In this document: positions 16,505-25,649 of the stretch, one piece after another | Layout of the letters: every line of letters begins with the position of its first letter | Numbering within the stretch: the first letter of the stretch is position 1 | Notes under the pieces: generated by a model | The model's input: the letters and a program-made list of their open reading frames with translations, nothing else | Databases searched by the model: none | Told to the model about the DNA's origin: nothing | Made by a program: the position numbers and the translations under genes | Assembly (NCBI RefSeq): GCF_900168125.1 | Contig: NZ_FUZF01000023.1 | Span: forward strand, 1-64,000 | Direction: 5' to 3' | From: Sphingobacterium nematocida | GTDB lineage: Bacteria > Bacteroidota > Bacteroidia > Sphingobacteriales > Sphingobacteriaceae | DNA length: 64,000 bases

Positions 16505-16951
16505 CTATTTCGATTCGCGAACAAAAACCTGAGTAGTTCCACCAATCACTACATTTGGAAACCGCTTATCATAATCAATCACGATATCACCGACACCGGC
16601 AACGCCATCATTATTGGAATCCCAATCTATACTAACATAATACTTAATCGCTTCTCCTTCTCTTAAAGCTGGCTTAATCATCTGCTTATGATCCTTAGGC
16701 AGTTCAAACGTTACTGTAAATGGTAGCTGGGATTGTGATATTTTTTGTTCTAAAATCAATGTTGCAGGCACGTCAGCAATATTTTCTGACACAGCATAAA
16801 GACTTACCCTCCCTTCGGCTTTCTTAATAGAACCTTCGCCAACGAATTCGATTGATAAAGTTTGCTTTTGTGTGTCCTTTAACTTAGATGCACTTGAACA
16901 ACTCGAGAAGATTGCCACAGCCAAAATTAATACTGAAAATAATTTGTTCAT
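16505..16951 (-). CDS. lipoprotein, possibly YbaY/YscW-like
   Basis: 148 residues. The start MNKLFSVLILAVAIFSSCSS is a lipoprotein signal with the lipid-attachment Cys at position 18, so it is anchored in the cell envelope. The mature part is beta-rich: GRVSLYAVSENIADVPATLI, QLPFTVTFELP, YYVSIDWDSNNDGVAGVGD. This resembles the YbaY/YscW lipoprotein fold (RVSLxDVSxADxPA, PFxFEL), but the insert DSNNDGVAGVGD, which looks like a calcium loop, is unlike it. It follows the barrel protein gene by 36 bases on the same strand, so the two are likely co-transcribed. Confidence 0.75.
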   Translation of the reverse strand: MNKLFSVLILAVAIFSSCSSASKLKDTQKQTLSIEFVGEGSIKKAEGRVSLYAVSENIADVPATLILEQKISQSQLPFTVTFELPKDHKQMIKPALREGEAIKYYVSIDWDSNNDGVAGVGDIVIDYDKRFPNVVIGGTTQVFVRESK

Positions 16952-16987
16952 ATTCTTGTTTCTTTTTTATCTTAATGCACACTACTG

Positions 16988-17548
16988 TTAAATACCGATC
17001 GCAATTCCTGCATTGGCAACGCCGAGATACCCCACACCAAACTCTGCATAAACCGCTATTTTATCACCATATTTCACTCCAACTGGCGACACCTGATAGG
17101 CTACATTACCGAAATTATTTGCGATATTACCCTCTTTATTACTGTACTGGGCATACCCCACACCTCCTTTACCATACAATTGAAACTTATTTTTGTTTAA
17201 ATAGGTATATTTCGCATTTAAAAGTCCGCCGTACACATTCCATTTTGAATCACCCAGTTCATCTTTATAAGTAACCTTTGTGGAACTCCAAAACAAATCT
17301 GCTCCCACAGACAATCTCGGTGTAAGATTATAAGAGTATCCTGCAGAGACCGCCCCACTTCCTTTTGATTCATCTACTTTACGCCCCACTACGCCCATAA
17401 AAATACCATCCCCCAATAAGGTTCCTATTTCCTGAACAGGTAAAATCCCATAGCTTAATCTGATTTCACCGTTACCAATAGGTGACGTTTGAGCCATGGC
17501 CTGTAGAGACAACACCGCTAAAAAACAAATTGTAAAAATTTTCTTCAT
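16988..17548 (-). CDS. outer-membrane beta-barrel protein
   Basis: About 186 residues from MKKIFTICFL. A signal peptide ends near AMAQ. The mature part has alternating aromatic/glycine strands (GAVSAGYSYNLTPRLSVGAD, NVYGGLLNAKYTYL, VYAEFGVGYLGVANAG), typical of an 8-stranded barrel of the OmpW/porin-like group. A Met eight codons upstream (17572) is possible, but the signal peptide begins properly at the Met at 17548. Probably in an operon with the downstream lipoprotein gene. A 14-bp palindrome sits 26 bases upstream. Function unknown. Confidence 0.8.
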   Translation of the reverse strand: MKKIFTICFLAVLSLQAMAQTSPIGNGEIRLSYGILPVQEIGTLLGDGIFMGVVGRKVDESKGSGAVSAGYSYNLTPRLSVGADLFWSSTKVTYKDELGDSKWNVYGGLLNAKYTYLNKNKFQLYGKGGVGYAQYSNKEGNIANNFGNVAYQVSPVGVKYGDKIAVYAEFGVGYLGVANAGIAIGI

Positions 17549-17573
17549 ACTTATATAATTAAATAAAAACATC

Positions 17574-17587
17574 CCGAAATATTTCGG
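17574..17587. repeat. 14-bp palindrome before the barrel gene
   Basis: CCGAAATATTTCGG, perfect, with no spacer, 26 bases upstream of the ATG; a small operator or leader hairpin. The rest of 17588..17753 is A-rich with no gene. Confidence 0.4.
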
Positions 17588-17753
17588 ACTTTACAACAAA
17601 ACGTAAAAAGAATTAAATTCTATACAATTAAATAAAAATAAATTTAAAGACAACAAAATAAACAAAACATAGAATATAATTCTGAAAATAACACTAAAAC
17701 AAAATCCAATAAACAAAACTCTTACATACAGAAAGTTCTCAATAAAAAAGCAA

Positions 17754-17785
17754 AAAGCCCCATTAGAAAATTCTAATGAGGCTTT
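17754..17785 (-). terminator. terminator of the lysC-lysA operon
   Basis: AAAGCCCCATTAGA pairs with TCTAATGAGGCTTT with one mismatch; T5 follows on the minus strand. Confidence 0.85.
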
Positions 17786-17807
17786 CCCACAATAATTTAT
17801 TAAACTA

Positions 17808-18965
17808 TTATTCTGAATACAAATAACGTATCTCGTTCCTTAAATTGTAATTAGAGGCCATCACCTCTCCGTAAGCTCCGGCCGTTCTGATCGCAATCAA
17901 ATCCCCACGCTTACTCACAGGAAGTAAAACCTCTTTTCCAAAACTATCTGAACTTTCACAAATCGGCCCGACCACATCATAATTCAACTCTTTCTCACTA
18001 CCGTCTCCCCCAATTTTTTCTATTTTATGGTAGGCTTGATATAAAGCCGGTCTCATTAATTCGGTCATTCCTGCATCCAGAATCAAGAAGTTCTTTTTAG
18101 AACCGCTTTTAGTATAAAGGACTCGGCTCACCAAAGTACCACATTGTGCTACGAGCGCCCTTCCCAATTCAAAATGAACCTCCTGCTGCGCGTTACGTTC
18201 CAAAAACTTATCAAACACATCAAAATACGCTTCAAAATCGGCTACAGGATTGCCATCTGGATCTCTATAATCGACACCGAGCCCTCCGCCAACATTGATC
18301 ACTTTAATATAAGTTCCTCTATCTTCAAACCAGCTCTTCCATTCATTAACTTTCACACATAGACTCTTAAAAACACTCATATCAGTTATCTGAGATCCAA
18401 CATGAAAATGTAGACCAATAAGATCAATGTGTTCGCATCCTTTGATTACTGCTGCAGCCTTTTCCAACTCTGAATTTGGTACACCAAACTTGTTCTCATC
18501 AAGTCCAGTTGTTATATAGTGGTGCGTATTAGCATCTACATTAGGGTTGATACGCAGAGAAATATTAGCACGCTCGCCATGCTGTCCGGCCAATTCATTG
18601 ATCACCTCTAACTCCTGAATAGACTCCACATTAAAAGCAAAAATACGATGCTTTAAAGCTGTCACAATTTCTTTATCCGATTTCCCTACTCCTGCAAACG
18701 TTATCTGATCCGCTGAAAATCCCGTATCAATCGACTTTTGCACTTCATTACCACTCACGCAATCTGCTCCAAATCCCATCGCTTGGATAACCGAAAGCAA
18801 TCTATCATTAAAATTAGCTTTCAAAGCATAATGCACATGAAACCCCCGTTTATCTGCGGCTTTTTTCGCGGATTGGAGGGTCTGCTTTAACAGCTTTAAA
18901 TCATAGTAATAAAACGGCGTCTCCTGACTAGAGAACAGATTCAACAATTCATCATTTTTAAACAT
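17808..18965 (-). CDS. lysA: diaminopimelate decarboxylase
   Basis: Last step of lysine synthesis: meso-diaminopimelate to L-lysine and CO2. 385 residues, slightly shorter than the usual ~415. PLP-binding Lys49 is in HYALKANFN; the His of GLHFHVGSQI, INVGGGLGVDY for the PLP phosphate, ELGRALVAQCG and the catalytic Cys of CESSDSFGK are present, and CESSD distinguishes it from ornithine decarboxylases. It follows lysC by 16 bases, so the pair forms an operon linking the first and last enzymes of the pathway. Confidence 0.95.
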   Translation of the reverse strand: MFKNDELLNLFSSQETPFYYYDLKLLKQTLQSAKKAADKRGFHVHYALKANFNDRLLSVIQAMGFGADCVSGNEVQKSIDTGFSADQITFAGVGKSDKEIVTALKHRIFAFNVESIQELEVINELAGQHGERANISLRINPNVDANTHHYITTGLDENKFGVPNSELEKAAAVIKGCEHIDLIGLHFHVGSQITDMSVFKSLCVKVNEWKSWFEDRGTYIKVINVGGGLGVDYRDPDGNPVADFEAYFDVFDKFLERNAQQEVHFELGRALVAQCGTLVSRVLYTKSGSKKNFLILDAGMTELMRPALYQAYHKIEKIGGDGSEKELNYDVVGPICESSDSFGKEVLLPVSKRGDLIAIRTAGAYGEVMASNYNLRNEIRYLYSE

Positions 18966-18981
18966 ATCCTTATCCTGAATA

Positions 18982-20298
18982 TTAAAACAACCTGTTATGC
19001 AAAGAACGTAACGCCTCTACTTTATGTTTAGTATCTAAAAGTATAGACACATTATAGTCCGACCCTCCATACGATATCATCCGGATAGGTAAATGCTTCA
19101 CTGCATCTAATACACGCGCTGCATAACCATGTGTATTTGCTCCGAAATCACCCACTACACATACAATAGTCTGGCCTTCATCCACACCTACTTTACCAAA
19201 CACCTCTACCTCTTTAATGATCTCCAAAAGATTGCTTGTATCATCGATGGACAGTGATACAGCTACTTCCGAAGTCGTAATCATATCTATTGGTGTTTTA
19301 TAACGTTCAAATATTTCGAACACTTTACGTAAAAAACCATACGCAAGGAGCATTCTAGAGGAGTGAATATGAATAGCGGTAATTCCATCCTTTGCAGCAA
19401 TTGCTCGAATGATACCCTTTTCAGATCCAGCCTTTGAAATCAATGTTCCATGTGCACCAGGATCCATCGTATTCAGCAAACGGACAGGCACATTATAGCG
19501 CTGAGCCGGGAATACACTCTGTGGATGCAAAATCTTAGCCCCAAAATAGGCTAACTCAGCAGCTTCATCGAAACTTAAATGAGCTATTGGAGAGGTATTG
19601 GTTACAATGCGAGGATCGTTATTGTGCATACCATCAATATCTGTCCAAATCTGAACCTCATCCGCCCCTAATGCAGCACCGATTAAAGAAGCCGTATAGT
19701 CAGAGCCACCTCTTCGTAAATTATCAATTTCACCAAAAGAATTTCTACAGATAAATCCTTGTGTAATAAATAGTTTATTATCTGTATTATCATTTAAAAA
19801 TGGGGACAGTCTTTGCTTAATATGGTCTATAATAGGCTCATTGTCCTCGTCAATCTTCATAAACTCCAAGGCCGGAAGCAACACAGAAGCTACACCTATT
19901 TCCTCCAAATGAAAATGCCAAAGTGCAGTAGACATCAATTCGCCTTGAGCTAAAATTATTTTCTCTTCTGTAGGGGTGAATATATCGTTGTTTGCTAAAG
20001 ATTCAATTACATGAAAATGGTGATCTATAAGTTCCTTCCCCTTTTTAAGTCCTTCTTCGGTGGCAAAAAGTTCCTTAATAAGTTCTTCGTACTTATCCTT
20101 ATGTGTTATGATCAATTGCTTGGCAAGTTGTTTATCTCCGTTCAAAAAAGCTTGACCGATTTCTACTAAAGCATTTGTTGTACCTGACACCGCGGACAAT
20201 ACCACAATTTGACGCTCGTTAGGGTCTACGATATCGAGTAACCCTTTGATACGAGCTGCACTTCCTACGGAAGTACCACCGAATTTTAGAATTTTCAT
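18982..20298 (-). CDS. lysC: aspartate kinase (monofunctional)
   Basis: Phosphorylates aspartate, the committed step for lysine, threonine and methionine. 438 residues: an amino-acid kinase domain (KFGGTSVG at residue 4, RGGSDYTASLIGAALGA, WTDIDGMHNNDPR) and two C-terminal ACT modules (IHIHSSRMLLAYGF, TTSEVAVSLSID), expected to bind lysine or threonine for feedback. It lacks a homoserine dehydrogenase domain. First gene of the lysC-lysA operon, so a lysine-sensitive isoform is likely. A 7-bp hairpin with a short T run (20369..20389) lies upstream in the leader direction. Confidence 0.95.
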   Translation of the reverse strand: MKILKFGGTSVGSAARIKGLLDIVDPNERQIVVLSAVSGTTNALVEIGQAFLNGDKQLAKQLIITHKDKYEELIKELFATEEGLKKGKELIDHHFHVIESLANNDIFTPTEEKIILAQGELMSTALWHFHLEEIGVASVLLPALEFMKIDEDNEPIIDHIKQRLSPFLNDNTDNKLFITQGFICRNSFGEIDNLRRGGSDYTASLIGAALGADEVQIWTDIDGMHNNDPRIVTNTSPIAHLSFDEAAELAYFGAKILHPQSVFPAQRYNVPVRLLNTMDPGAHGTLISKAGSEKGIIRAIAAKDGITAIHIHSSRMLLAYGFLRKVFEIFERYKTPIDMITTSEVAVSLSIDDTSNLLEIIKEVEVFGKVGVDEGQTIVCVVGDFGANTHGYAARVLDAVKHLPIRMISYGGSDYNVSILLDTKHKVEALRSLHNRLF

Positions 20299-20525
20299 GA
20301 AGTAATTATATTTTTAACTTTATATTATATTTCAAAAGGCCATACCAACCGAACCTTACATAATCACAAAAACAGCAATAAACTGTTTTAGAGCGTGAAT
20401 ATAGCCAATTAGCGCGAATATTATGCGAATTTTTCATTTTTACCATTTAAAAAATAAAAAAATCATAATTATGACAAAAGTATACTGCTAACCTATCCCA
20501 TTACAAATTGGGAAAAAGGGAAAAT
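20299..20525. other. lysC upstream region, no gene
   Basis: A/T-rich spacer holding the lysC promoter. AAAACAG-N7-CTGTTTT (20369..20389) could form a weak hairpin in the leader. The near-repeat GCGTGAATAT / GCGCGAATAT (about 20394..20425) is the only other pattern. I see no lysine riboswitch. Confidence 0.4.
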
Positions 20526-20565
20526 AAAAATGCGGCACAAACACCTATCGAGGTCCGTGCCGCAT
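20526..20565 (-). terminator. terminator of the serC-serA operon
   Basis: ATGCGGCAC pairs with GTGCCGCAT, with a small inner stem (ACCT/AGGT); T5 follows on the minus strand, 20 bases past serA. Confidence 0.85.
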
Positions 20566-20585
20566 GTTATTATTATGCGGAAGTA

Positions 20586-21533
20586 TTACTTCTTCAGACT
20601 CGCAATCAACAACTGCGCGAGCTCTTCTCCGATACGCTCCTGAGCCTCATTTGTCGCTGCTCCAATATGCGGAGTCAAAGACAGTTTCGGGTGAATTAGA
20701 AGTGCAGTGCGCGGCGTCGGTTCGTCTTCAAAAACATCAAGACCGGCAAAAGCAACTTTACCAGAATCCAAAGCTTTCAACAATTCCAATTCATCAATTA
20801 CGCCACCACGTGACGCATTCACTAAGCCTACACCGTCTTTAAGCAACGCGAATTCTTCTTTCCCGATCACTGGCTTATCCAAAAACGGAACGTGTAAAGA
20901 GATAAAGTCCGATTCGCGAAATAACTCAGGAAGTTCTACCTGACGCACAGGAACATCAACCTTCAGACCGCCAGATAAATCAAGCTGCAATGAGGTAGGT
21001 CCTTCAAACAGATCGTAATACAACACATCCATACCTATCCCTAGTGCCATCTTAGCTGTCTCTCGACCAATACGACCAAAGCCTACAACGCCCAATTTTT
21101 TCCCCATTAATTCGGTACCTGCCGCATACGCCTTCTTAAGACCGCCAAAATTGACAGCCCCTTCGACCGGCATCTTACGGTTGGCATCATACAAAAAGCG
21201 AACACCGTTAAGTAAATGTGCAAATACTAATTCCGCGACCGAATGAGATGAAGCAGCAGGTGTATTGACGACTATGACCCCCTTAGATCTTGCATAATCC
21301 ACATCAATATTATCCATACCGACGCCCCCTCTTCCGATAACTTTGATATTCGGACAAGCATCAATAAGAGGCTGTCTTAACTTTGTAGCACTACGTACTG
21401 TAACAGCATCATATGCATTCAACTTATTCACTAGTTCATCTTGAGGAATATGAACAGTATCTACTGTAAAACCTGCATCCTCTAATATTTTTTTACCGAT
21501 AGGATCTATCCCATCATTTGCTAAAATTTTCAT
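20586..21533 (-). CDS. serA: D-3-phosphoglycerate dehydrogenase (short form)
   Basis: First step of serine synthesis: 3-phosphoglycerate to 3-phosphohydroxypyruvate with NAD. 315 residues, the short type without the C-terminal ACT domain, so no built-in serine feedback site. Landmarks: GRGGVGMDNID, NAD-binding VVGFGRIGRETA, NASRGGVIDE with the catalytic Arg, and LTPHIGAATNEAQ with the catalytic His. It lies 66 bases after serC on the same strand with a terminator behind, so the two consecutive serine enzymes are co-transcribed. Other 2-hydroxyacid dehydrogenases are excluded mainly by the serC partner. Confidence 0.93.
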   Translation of the reverse strand: MKILANDGIDPIGKKILEDAGFTVDTVHIPQDELVNKLNAYDAVTVRSATKLRQPLIDACPNIKVIGRGGVGMDNIDVDYARSKGVIVVNTPAASSHSVAELVFAHLLNGVRFLYDANRKMPVEGAVNFGGLKKAYAAGTELMGKKLGVVGFGRIGRETAKMALGIGMDVLYYDLFEGPTSLQLDLSGGLKVDVPVRQVELPELFRESDFISLHVPFLDKPVIGKEEFALLKDGVGLVNASRGGVIDELELLKALDSGKVAFAGLDVFEDEPTPRTALLIHPKLSLTPHIGAATNEAQERIGEELAQLLIASLKK

Positions 21534-21599
21534 TATTTATTCTTTTTGTTATCCTGTGATCTTGTTAATTTCATAACTCGATAACTTCATAACCACCCA

Positions 21600-22667
21600 C
21601 TATTTATGTTTATCCTCAAATTCGCGCATGGCATCGACAAGCGCATTGATTGATCGTATACTCAGTGCATTATAGATTGACGCTCTAAAACCTCCGACAG
21701 AACGATGACCTTTGATTCCAATCAAGTCCCGTTCTTTGGCTAAAGTCAAAAACTCAGCTTCCAGCTCAGGAGTATCCATAACGAAAGTAACATTCATCCG
21801 TGAACGATCCTCTACGGCAGCTGTTCCTTTAAAAAACGGATTACGGTCTATTTCGTCGTACAACGTACGGGCTTTAATAATATTCTCCTGTTCAATTACA
21901 GAAATACCACCTTTCGCTTTCAACCAACGAAGATTAAGCATAGAAACATAAATAGAGAATACAGCTGGTGTATTATACATCGACCCAGCTTTAATATGCG
22001 CCTGATAATCAAAAATAGTGGGTATTGTACGACCTGTCTTCCCTAAAATTTCGTCTTTGACAATAACTAGTGTTAAACCAGCAGGTCCCATATTCTTTTG
22101 CGCACCCGCATAAATAATGTCAAAATCCCGCACATCAATACCAAGACTAAAAATATCCGAAGACATATCTACCACCGTAGGAATCTGCGTATCGGGCTTC
22201 TTAAAAACCTCTGTACCATAAATTGTATTATTAGAGGTATAATGAAAATACGAAGCATCCGAAGGAATAGCGAAACCTTTGGGTATGTAATTATAATTCT
22301 TATCACTGGATGAAGCAACAACTTCTACCGCTCCAATATTCCTTGCTTCCTTAGCAGCCTTCGAAGCCCATACACCGGTATCTAAATACGCAGCTTTACC
22401 GCCTTCGGGCAATAAATTCATGGGCACCATCGCAAATTGCTGACTTGCACCACCTTGAAGAAATAAAATAGAATAATTCAGCGGCACATTCAGTAGCTCA
22501 CGAACTAAGCGTTCGGCCTCCACAATTACCGCCTCAAATTCTTTTGATCGATGGGAAATTTCCAAAATAGATAACCCCGTATTATTAAAATCTAATACAG
22601 CCTGAGAAGCTTCCTTAAAAACTTCTTGGGGCAAAATACAAGGACCAGCACCAAAATTATGTTTCAT
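21600..22667 (-). CDS. serC: phosphoserine aminotransferase
   Basis: PLP enzyme converting 3-phosphohydroxypyruvate and glutamate to phosphoserine; also works in pyridoxal phosphate synthesis. 355 residues, normal length. NFGAGPCILPQEV is the N-terminal signature, LFLQGGASQQFAMVP binds the cofactor phosphate, YAGAQKNMGPAGLTLV carries the PLP Lys, and GHRSVGGFRASIYNA binds substrate. First gene of serC-serA; a perfect -7 element TACATTTG lies at 22702..22709. Confidence 0.96.
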   Translation of the reverse strand: MKHNFGAGPCILPQEVFKEASQAVLDFNNTGLSILEISHRSKEFEAVIVEAERLVRELLNVPLNYSILFLQGGASQQFAMVPMNLLPEGGKAAYLDTGVWASKAAKEARNIGAVEVVASSSDKNYNYIPKGFAIPSDASYFHYTSNNTIYGTEVFKKPDTQIPTVVDMSSDIFSLGIDVRDFDIIYAGAQKNMGPAGLTLVIVKDEILGKTGRTIPTIFDYQAHIKAGSMYNTPAVFSIYVSMLNLRWLKAKGGISVIEQENIIKARTLYDEIDRNPFFKGTAAVEDRSRMNVTFVMDTPELEAEFLTLAKERDLIGIKGHRSVGGFRASIYNALSIRSINALVDAMREFEDKHK

Positions 22668-22701
22668 CTCGTTGTTTGTGTGTTATAAGTGAAATTTTGA
22701 A

Positions 22702-22709
22702 CAAATGTA
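22702..22709 (-). promoter_or_regulatory. -7 element of the serC-serA operon
   Basis: TACATTTG on the minus strand, 35 bases before the serC ATG. Confidence 0.5.
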
Positions 22710-23087
22710 ACAACATTTTTTGTATTAATATTAACGCAAACAATTATTTATTACCAAAAACACAACCAATCAAGAGTTTTAATACAAAATCTTTACAAAA
22801 AACAAACAATAACACATAAACACTTCATTTTAAAATACTACGGGATTATTTTTAAAAGAATTCTCGGAAACAGAACGATACATTCTCCTCTATTAACATT
22901 CAACTACACACCGTACCCGTTCTATTTTTGAACAGTATCATCGGTCATAGATTCGACAATAACGGCAGTCTGAAAAGTTCCGAATAGACGCCAAAAACCT
23001 ACACTTTCAGAAAAAAAAATCGTATCTTCGCATGCGTAGTGCCGCCTTTCACATGCACTTAATTAGTTTTACAGTAACCAGGTAAAT
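22710..23087. promoter_or_regulatory. divergent serC/gyrA control region
   Basis: About 380 bases with no gene. The gyrA-proximal end carries a near-consensus -7 element TATCTTCG (23023..23030). The middle is A-rich and I see no strong hairpin or RNA in it. Confidence 0.4.
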
Positions 23088-25646
23088 ATGGCTGAAGAAA
23101 CAGAAAATGAAAACAATCTAGTACCTGCTAATGACAGGGTAGTAAAAATCAACATTGAAGACCAGATGAAGTCGGCATATATCGACTATTCGATGTCTGT
23201 AATCGTGTCAAGAGCGCTCCCAGATGCAAGAGATGGTTTAAAGCCCGTACACAGACGTGTATTATATGGTATGCACGAATTGGGGGTTACTTCTGGAAAA
23301 CCTTATAAAAAATCAGCCCGTATTGTTGGGGATGTACTAGGTAAGTACCACCCGCACGGAGATACAGCCGTATATGACACCATGGTGCGTATGGCCCAAG
23401 ATTGGTCTCTTCGGTACCCTTTGATCGATGGACAGGGAAACTACGGATCATTAGATGGAGATCCTCCAGCAGCAATGCGTTATACCGAGTCTCGTCTACG
23501 CAAAATCGCAGAGGAGATGTTGGCAGATATCAGGAAAGATACGGTTGACTTTCAATTGAACTTTGACGACTCAGAGACAGAGCCTACGGTACTACCTACC
23601 CGTATCCCTAATCTCTTGGTTAACGGTGCTTCCGGTATTGCAGTTGGTATGGCGACAAATATGGCTCCGCATAATTTGACCGAAGTTATTGACGGAACGG
23701 TTGCCTACATTGACAACAGAGATATAGAAATTTCGGAGTTAATGCAGTATGTTAAAGCCCCAGATTTTCCTACAGGCGGATTTATATATGGACACCATGG
23801 TGTTCGTGAAGCTTTTGAGACAGGACGTGGAAGAATCGTAATGCGTGCAAAAGCGGAAATCGAAACCACTAAATCTGGCCGCGAAATCATCATCGTAACC
23901 GAAATACCTTATTTGATTAACAAAGCGGATATGATCAAGCGTACCGTAGATCTAATCAATGAAAAGAAAATCGAGGGTATTTCCGAAATTCGCGATGAGT
24001 CAACAAAAGATGTTCGTATTATTTACGAAATCAAACGTGACGCAAACGCAAATGTTGTCTTGAACAACCTTTATAAATACACTTCCCTACAGTCATCCTT
24101 TTCTGTCAATAATATAGCCCTAGTTAAGGGACGTCCAATGCTAATGAATCTAAAAGATATGATTCATGAGTTTGTAGAGCATAGACATGAGGTCGTCGTA
24201 CGCCGTACTAAATTTGAATTGGCCGAGGCTGAAAAGCGCGCACATATATTAGAAGGCTATCTTATTGCACTAGATCATCTAGACGAGGTTATCAAGTTAA
24301 TCCGTAGTTCGGAGACACCTGAAGACGCTCGAGTTGGTTTGATGGAAAAATTCGGACTATCCGATCTACAGGCTCGTGCTATCTTGGATATGACGTTACG
24401 TCGTCTCACAGGACTAGAACGTGACAAGATCAAGGAAGAATATGCAGAATTAATGAAGACCATCGATTACTTAAAACAAGTACTAATGGATGAAGGTCTC
24501 CGAATGAGAATCATTAAAGACGAACTCTTAGAAATAAAAGAGAAATTCGGTGACGAGCGTAGGTCAATCATTGTACATTCTGCAGAAGACATGACAATGG
24601 AAGATTTCGTAGATGACGAGGAAGTCGTAATTACGATCTCACATAATAGTTACGTGAAACGTACCCCATTGACGGAGTACAAACGTCAGGGACGTGGTGG
24701 TAAAGGTGCTATCGGCTCTAACACCCGAGACGAAGATTTCACAGAGCATATCATTACAGCTACTGCTCACAATTACATGTTGTTATTTACAGAGACAGGT
24801 CGCTGTTTCTGGTTGAGAGCCTTTGAGATCCCAGAAGGAAGTCGGACTTCAAGAGGTAGAGCTTTACAAAACATCATCAACATTCCGAAAGATGAAAAAA
24901 TAAAAGCCTATATCTTAGTAAAGAATCTTAAGGATCAAGAATACTTAGAGAACAACTTTATTATCATGTGTACTAAACAAGGAACGATCAAAAAGACATC
25001 CTTGGAGGCTTATTCTCGTCCACGTGCTAATGGTATCAACGCTATAAATATTAATGAAGGCGATCAACTAATTGAAGCATGTTTGACAAGTGGTAGTAGT
25101 GAAATTGTGATGGCCTTGCGTTCTGGTAGAGCGATTCGATTCAACGAATCCACGGTCCGCCCAATGGGACGTACCGCAACCGGTGTACGAGGAATTACAT
25201 TGACAGGCGAAACGGATGAAGTAGTTGGCATGATTAGTGTGAACAGTTCTGAAGTGAGTGTATTAGTCGTTTCCGAGAAAGGTTACGGTAAGCGGACAGA
25301 TATTGAAGATTACCGCATTACGAATCGTGGTGGTAAAGGTGTCAAAACCATCAATGTCACGGAGAAAACAGGCGAACTTGTCGCTATCAAAGATGTGACA
25401 GACAATGATGACCTCATGATTATCAACAAATCGGGAATCGTAATCCGTATCGGTGTAGATTCACTCCGTGTGATGGGTCGTGCCACTCAAGGGGTTCGTC
25501 TTATTACACTAAAAGAAACAGATGAGATAGCCTCAATTACTAAAGTTGCTCGCGAAGAAGAGGAAGAAGAAATCGATGCAGATTCTGAAAATCCAACGGA
25601 GAATTCGGACTTAGATGAACAAGCAACTGACGAAACAGAAGAATAA
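23088..25646 (+). CDS. gyrA: DNA gyrase subunit A
   Basis: Introduces negative supercoils with GyrB. 852 residues: breakage-reunion domain with the catalytic Tyr132 (AMRYTESRL), a coiled-coil region, and a six-bladed C-terminal beta-pinwheel. The GyrA box is present as QGRGGKG (YKRQGRGGKGAI), which separates it from ParC. The quinolone-determining region reads HPHGDTAVYDT, with Thr93 where E. coli has Ser83 and the acidic residue kept. The tail is strongly acidic (EEEEEEIDADSE). A TPR gene starts four bases after the stop, so gyrA heads an operon with two TPR genes. Confidence 0.98.
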   Translation: MAEETENENNLVPANDRVVKINIEDQMKSAYIDYSMSVIVSRALPDARDGLKPVHRRVLYGMHELGVTSGKPYKKSARIVGDVLGKYHPHGDTAVYDTMVRMAQDWSLRYPLIDGQGNYGSLDGDPPAAMRYTESRLRKIAEEMLADIRKDTVDFQLNFDDSETEPTVLPTRIPNLLVNGASGIAVGMATNMAPHNLTEVIDGTVAYIDNRDIEISELMQYVKAPDFPTGGFIYGHHGVREAFETGRGRIVMRAKAEIETTKSGREIIIVTEIPYLINKADMIKRTVDLINEKKIEGISEIRDESTKDVRIIYEIKRDANANVVLNNLYKYTSLQSSFSVNNIALVKGRPMLMNLKDMIHEFVEHRHEVVVRRTKFELAEAEKRAHILEGYLIALDHLDEVIKLIRSSETPEDARVGLMEKFGLSDLQARAILDMTLRRLTGLERDKIKEEYAELMKTIDYLKQVLMDEGLRMRIIKDELLEIKEKFGDERRSIIVHSAEDMTMEDFVDDEEVVITISHNSYVKRTPLTEYKRQGRGGKGAIGSNTRDEDFTEHIITATAHNYMLLFTETGRCFWLRAFEIPEGSRTSRGRALQNIINIPKDEKIKAYILVKNLKDQEYLENNFIIMCTKQGTIKKTSLEAYSRPRANGINAININEGDQLIEACLTSGSSEIVMALRSGRAIRFNESTVRPMGRTATGVRGITLTGETDEVVGMISVNSSEVSVLVVSEKGYGKRTDIEDYRITNRGGKGVKTINVTEKTGELVAIKDVTDNDDLMIINKSGIVIRIGVDSLRVMGRATQGVRLITLKETDEIASITKVAREEEEEEIDADSENPTENSDLDEQATDETEE

Positions 25647-25649
25647 AAT

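Noticed and set aside
16888..17274. 128-codon plus-strand frame over the barrel gene
   Set aside because: Low-complexity His/Tyr/Leu composition of an antisense frame; the minus strand has a signal peptide and barrel strands.
17588..17753. A-rich stretch upstream of the barrel gene as a replication origin or DnaA cluster
   Set aside because: No DnaA boxes (TTATCCACA-like) visible; composition alone is not enough.
20299..20525. lysine riboswitch upstream of lysC
   Set aside because: Too short of conserved core sequences; only one weak hairpin seen.
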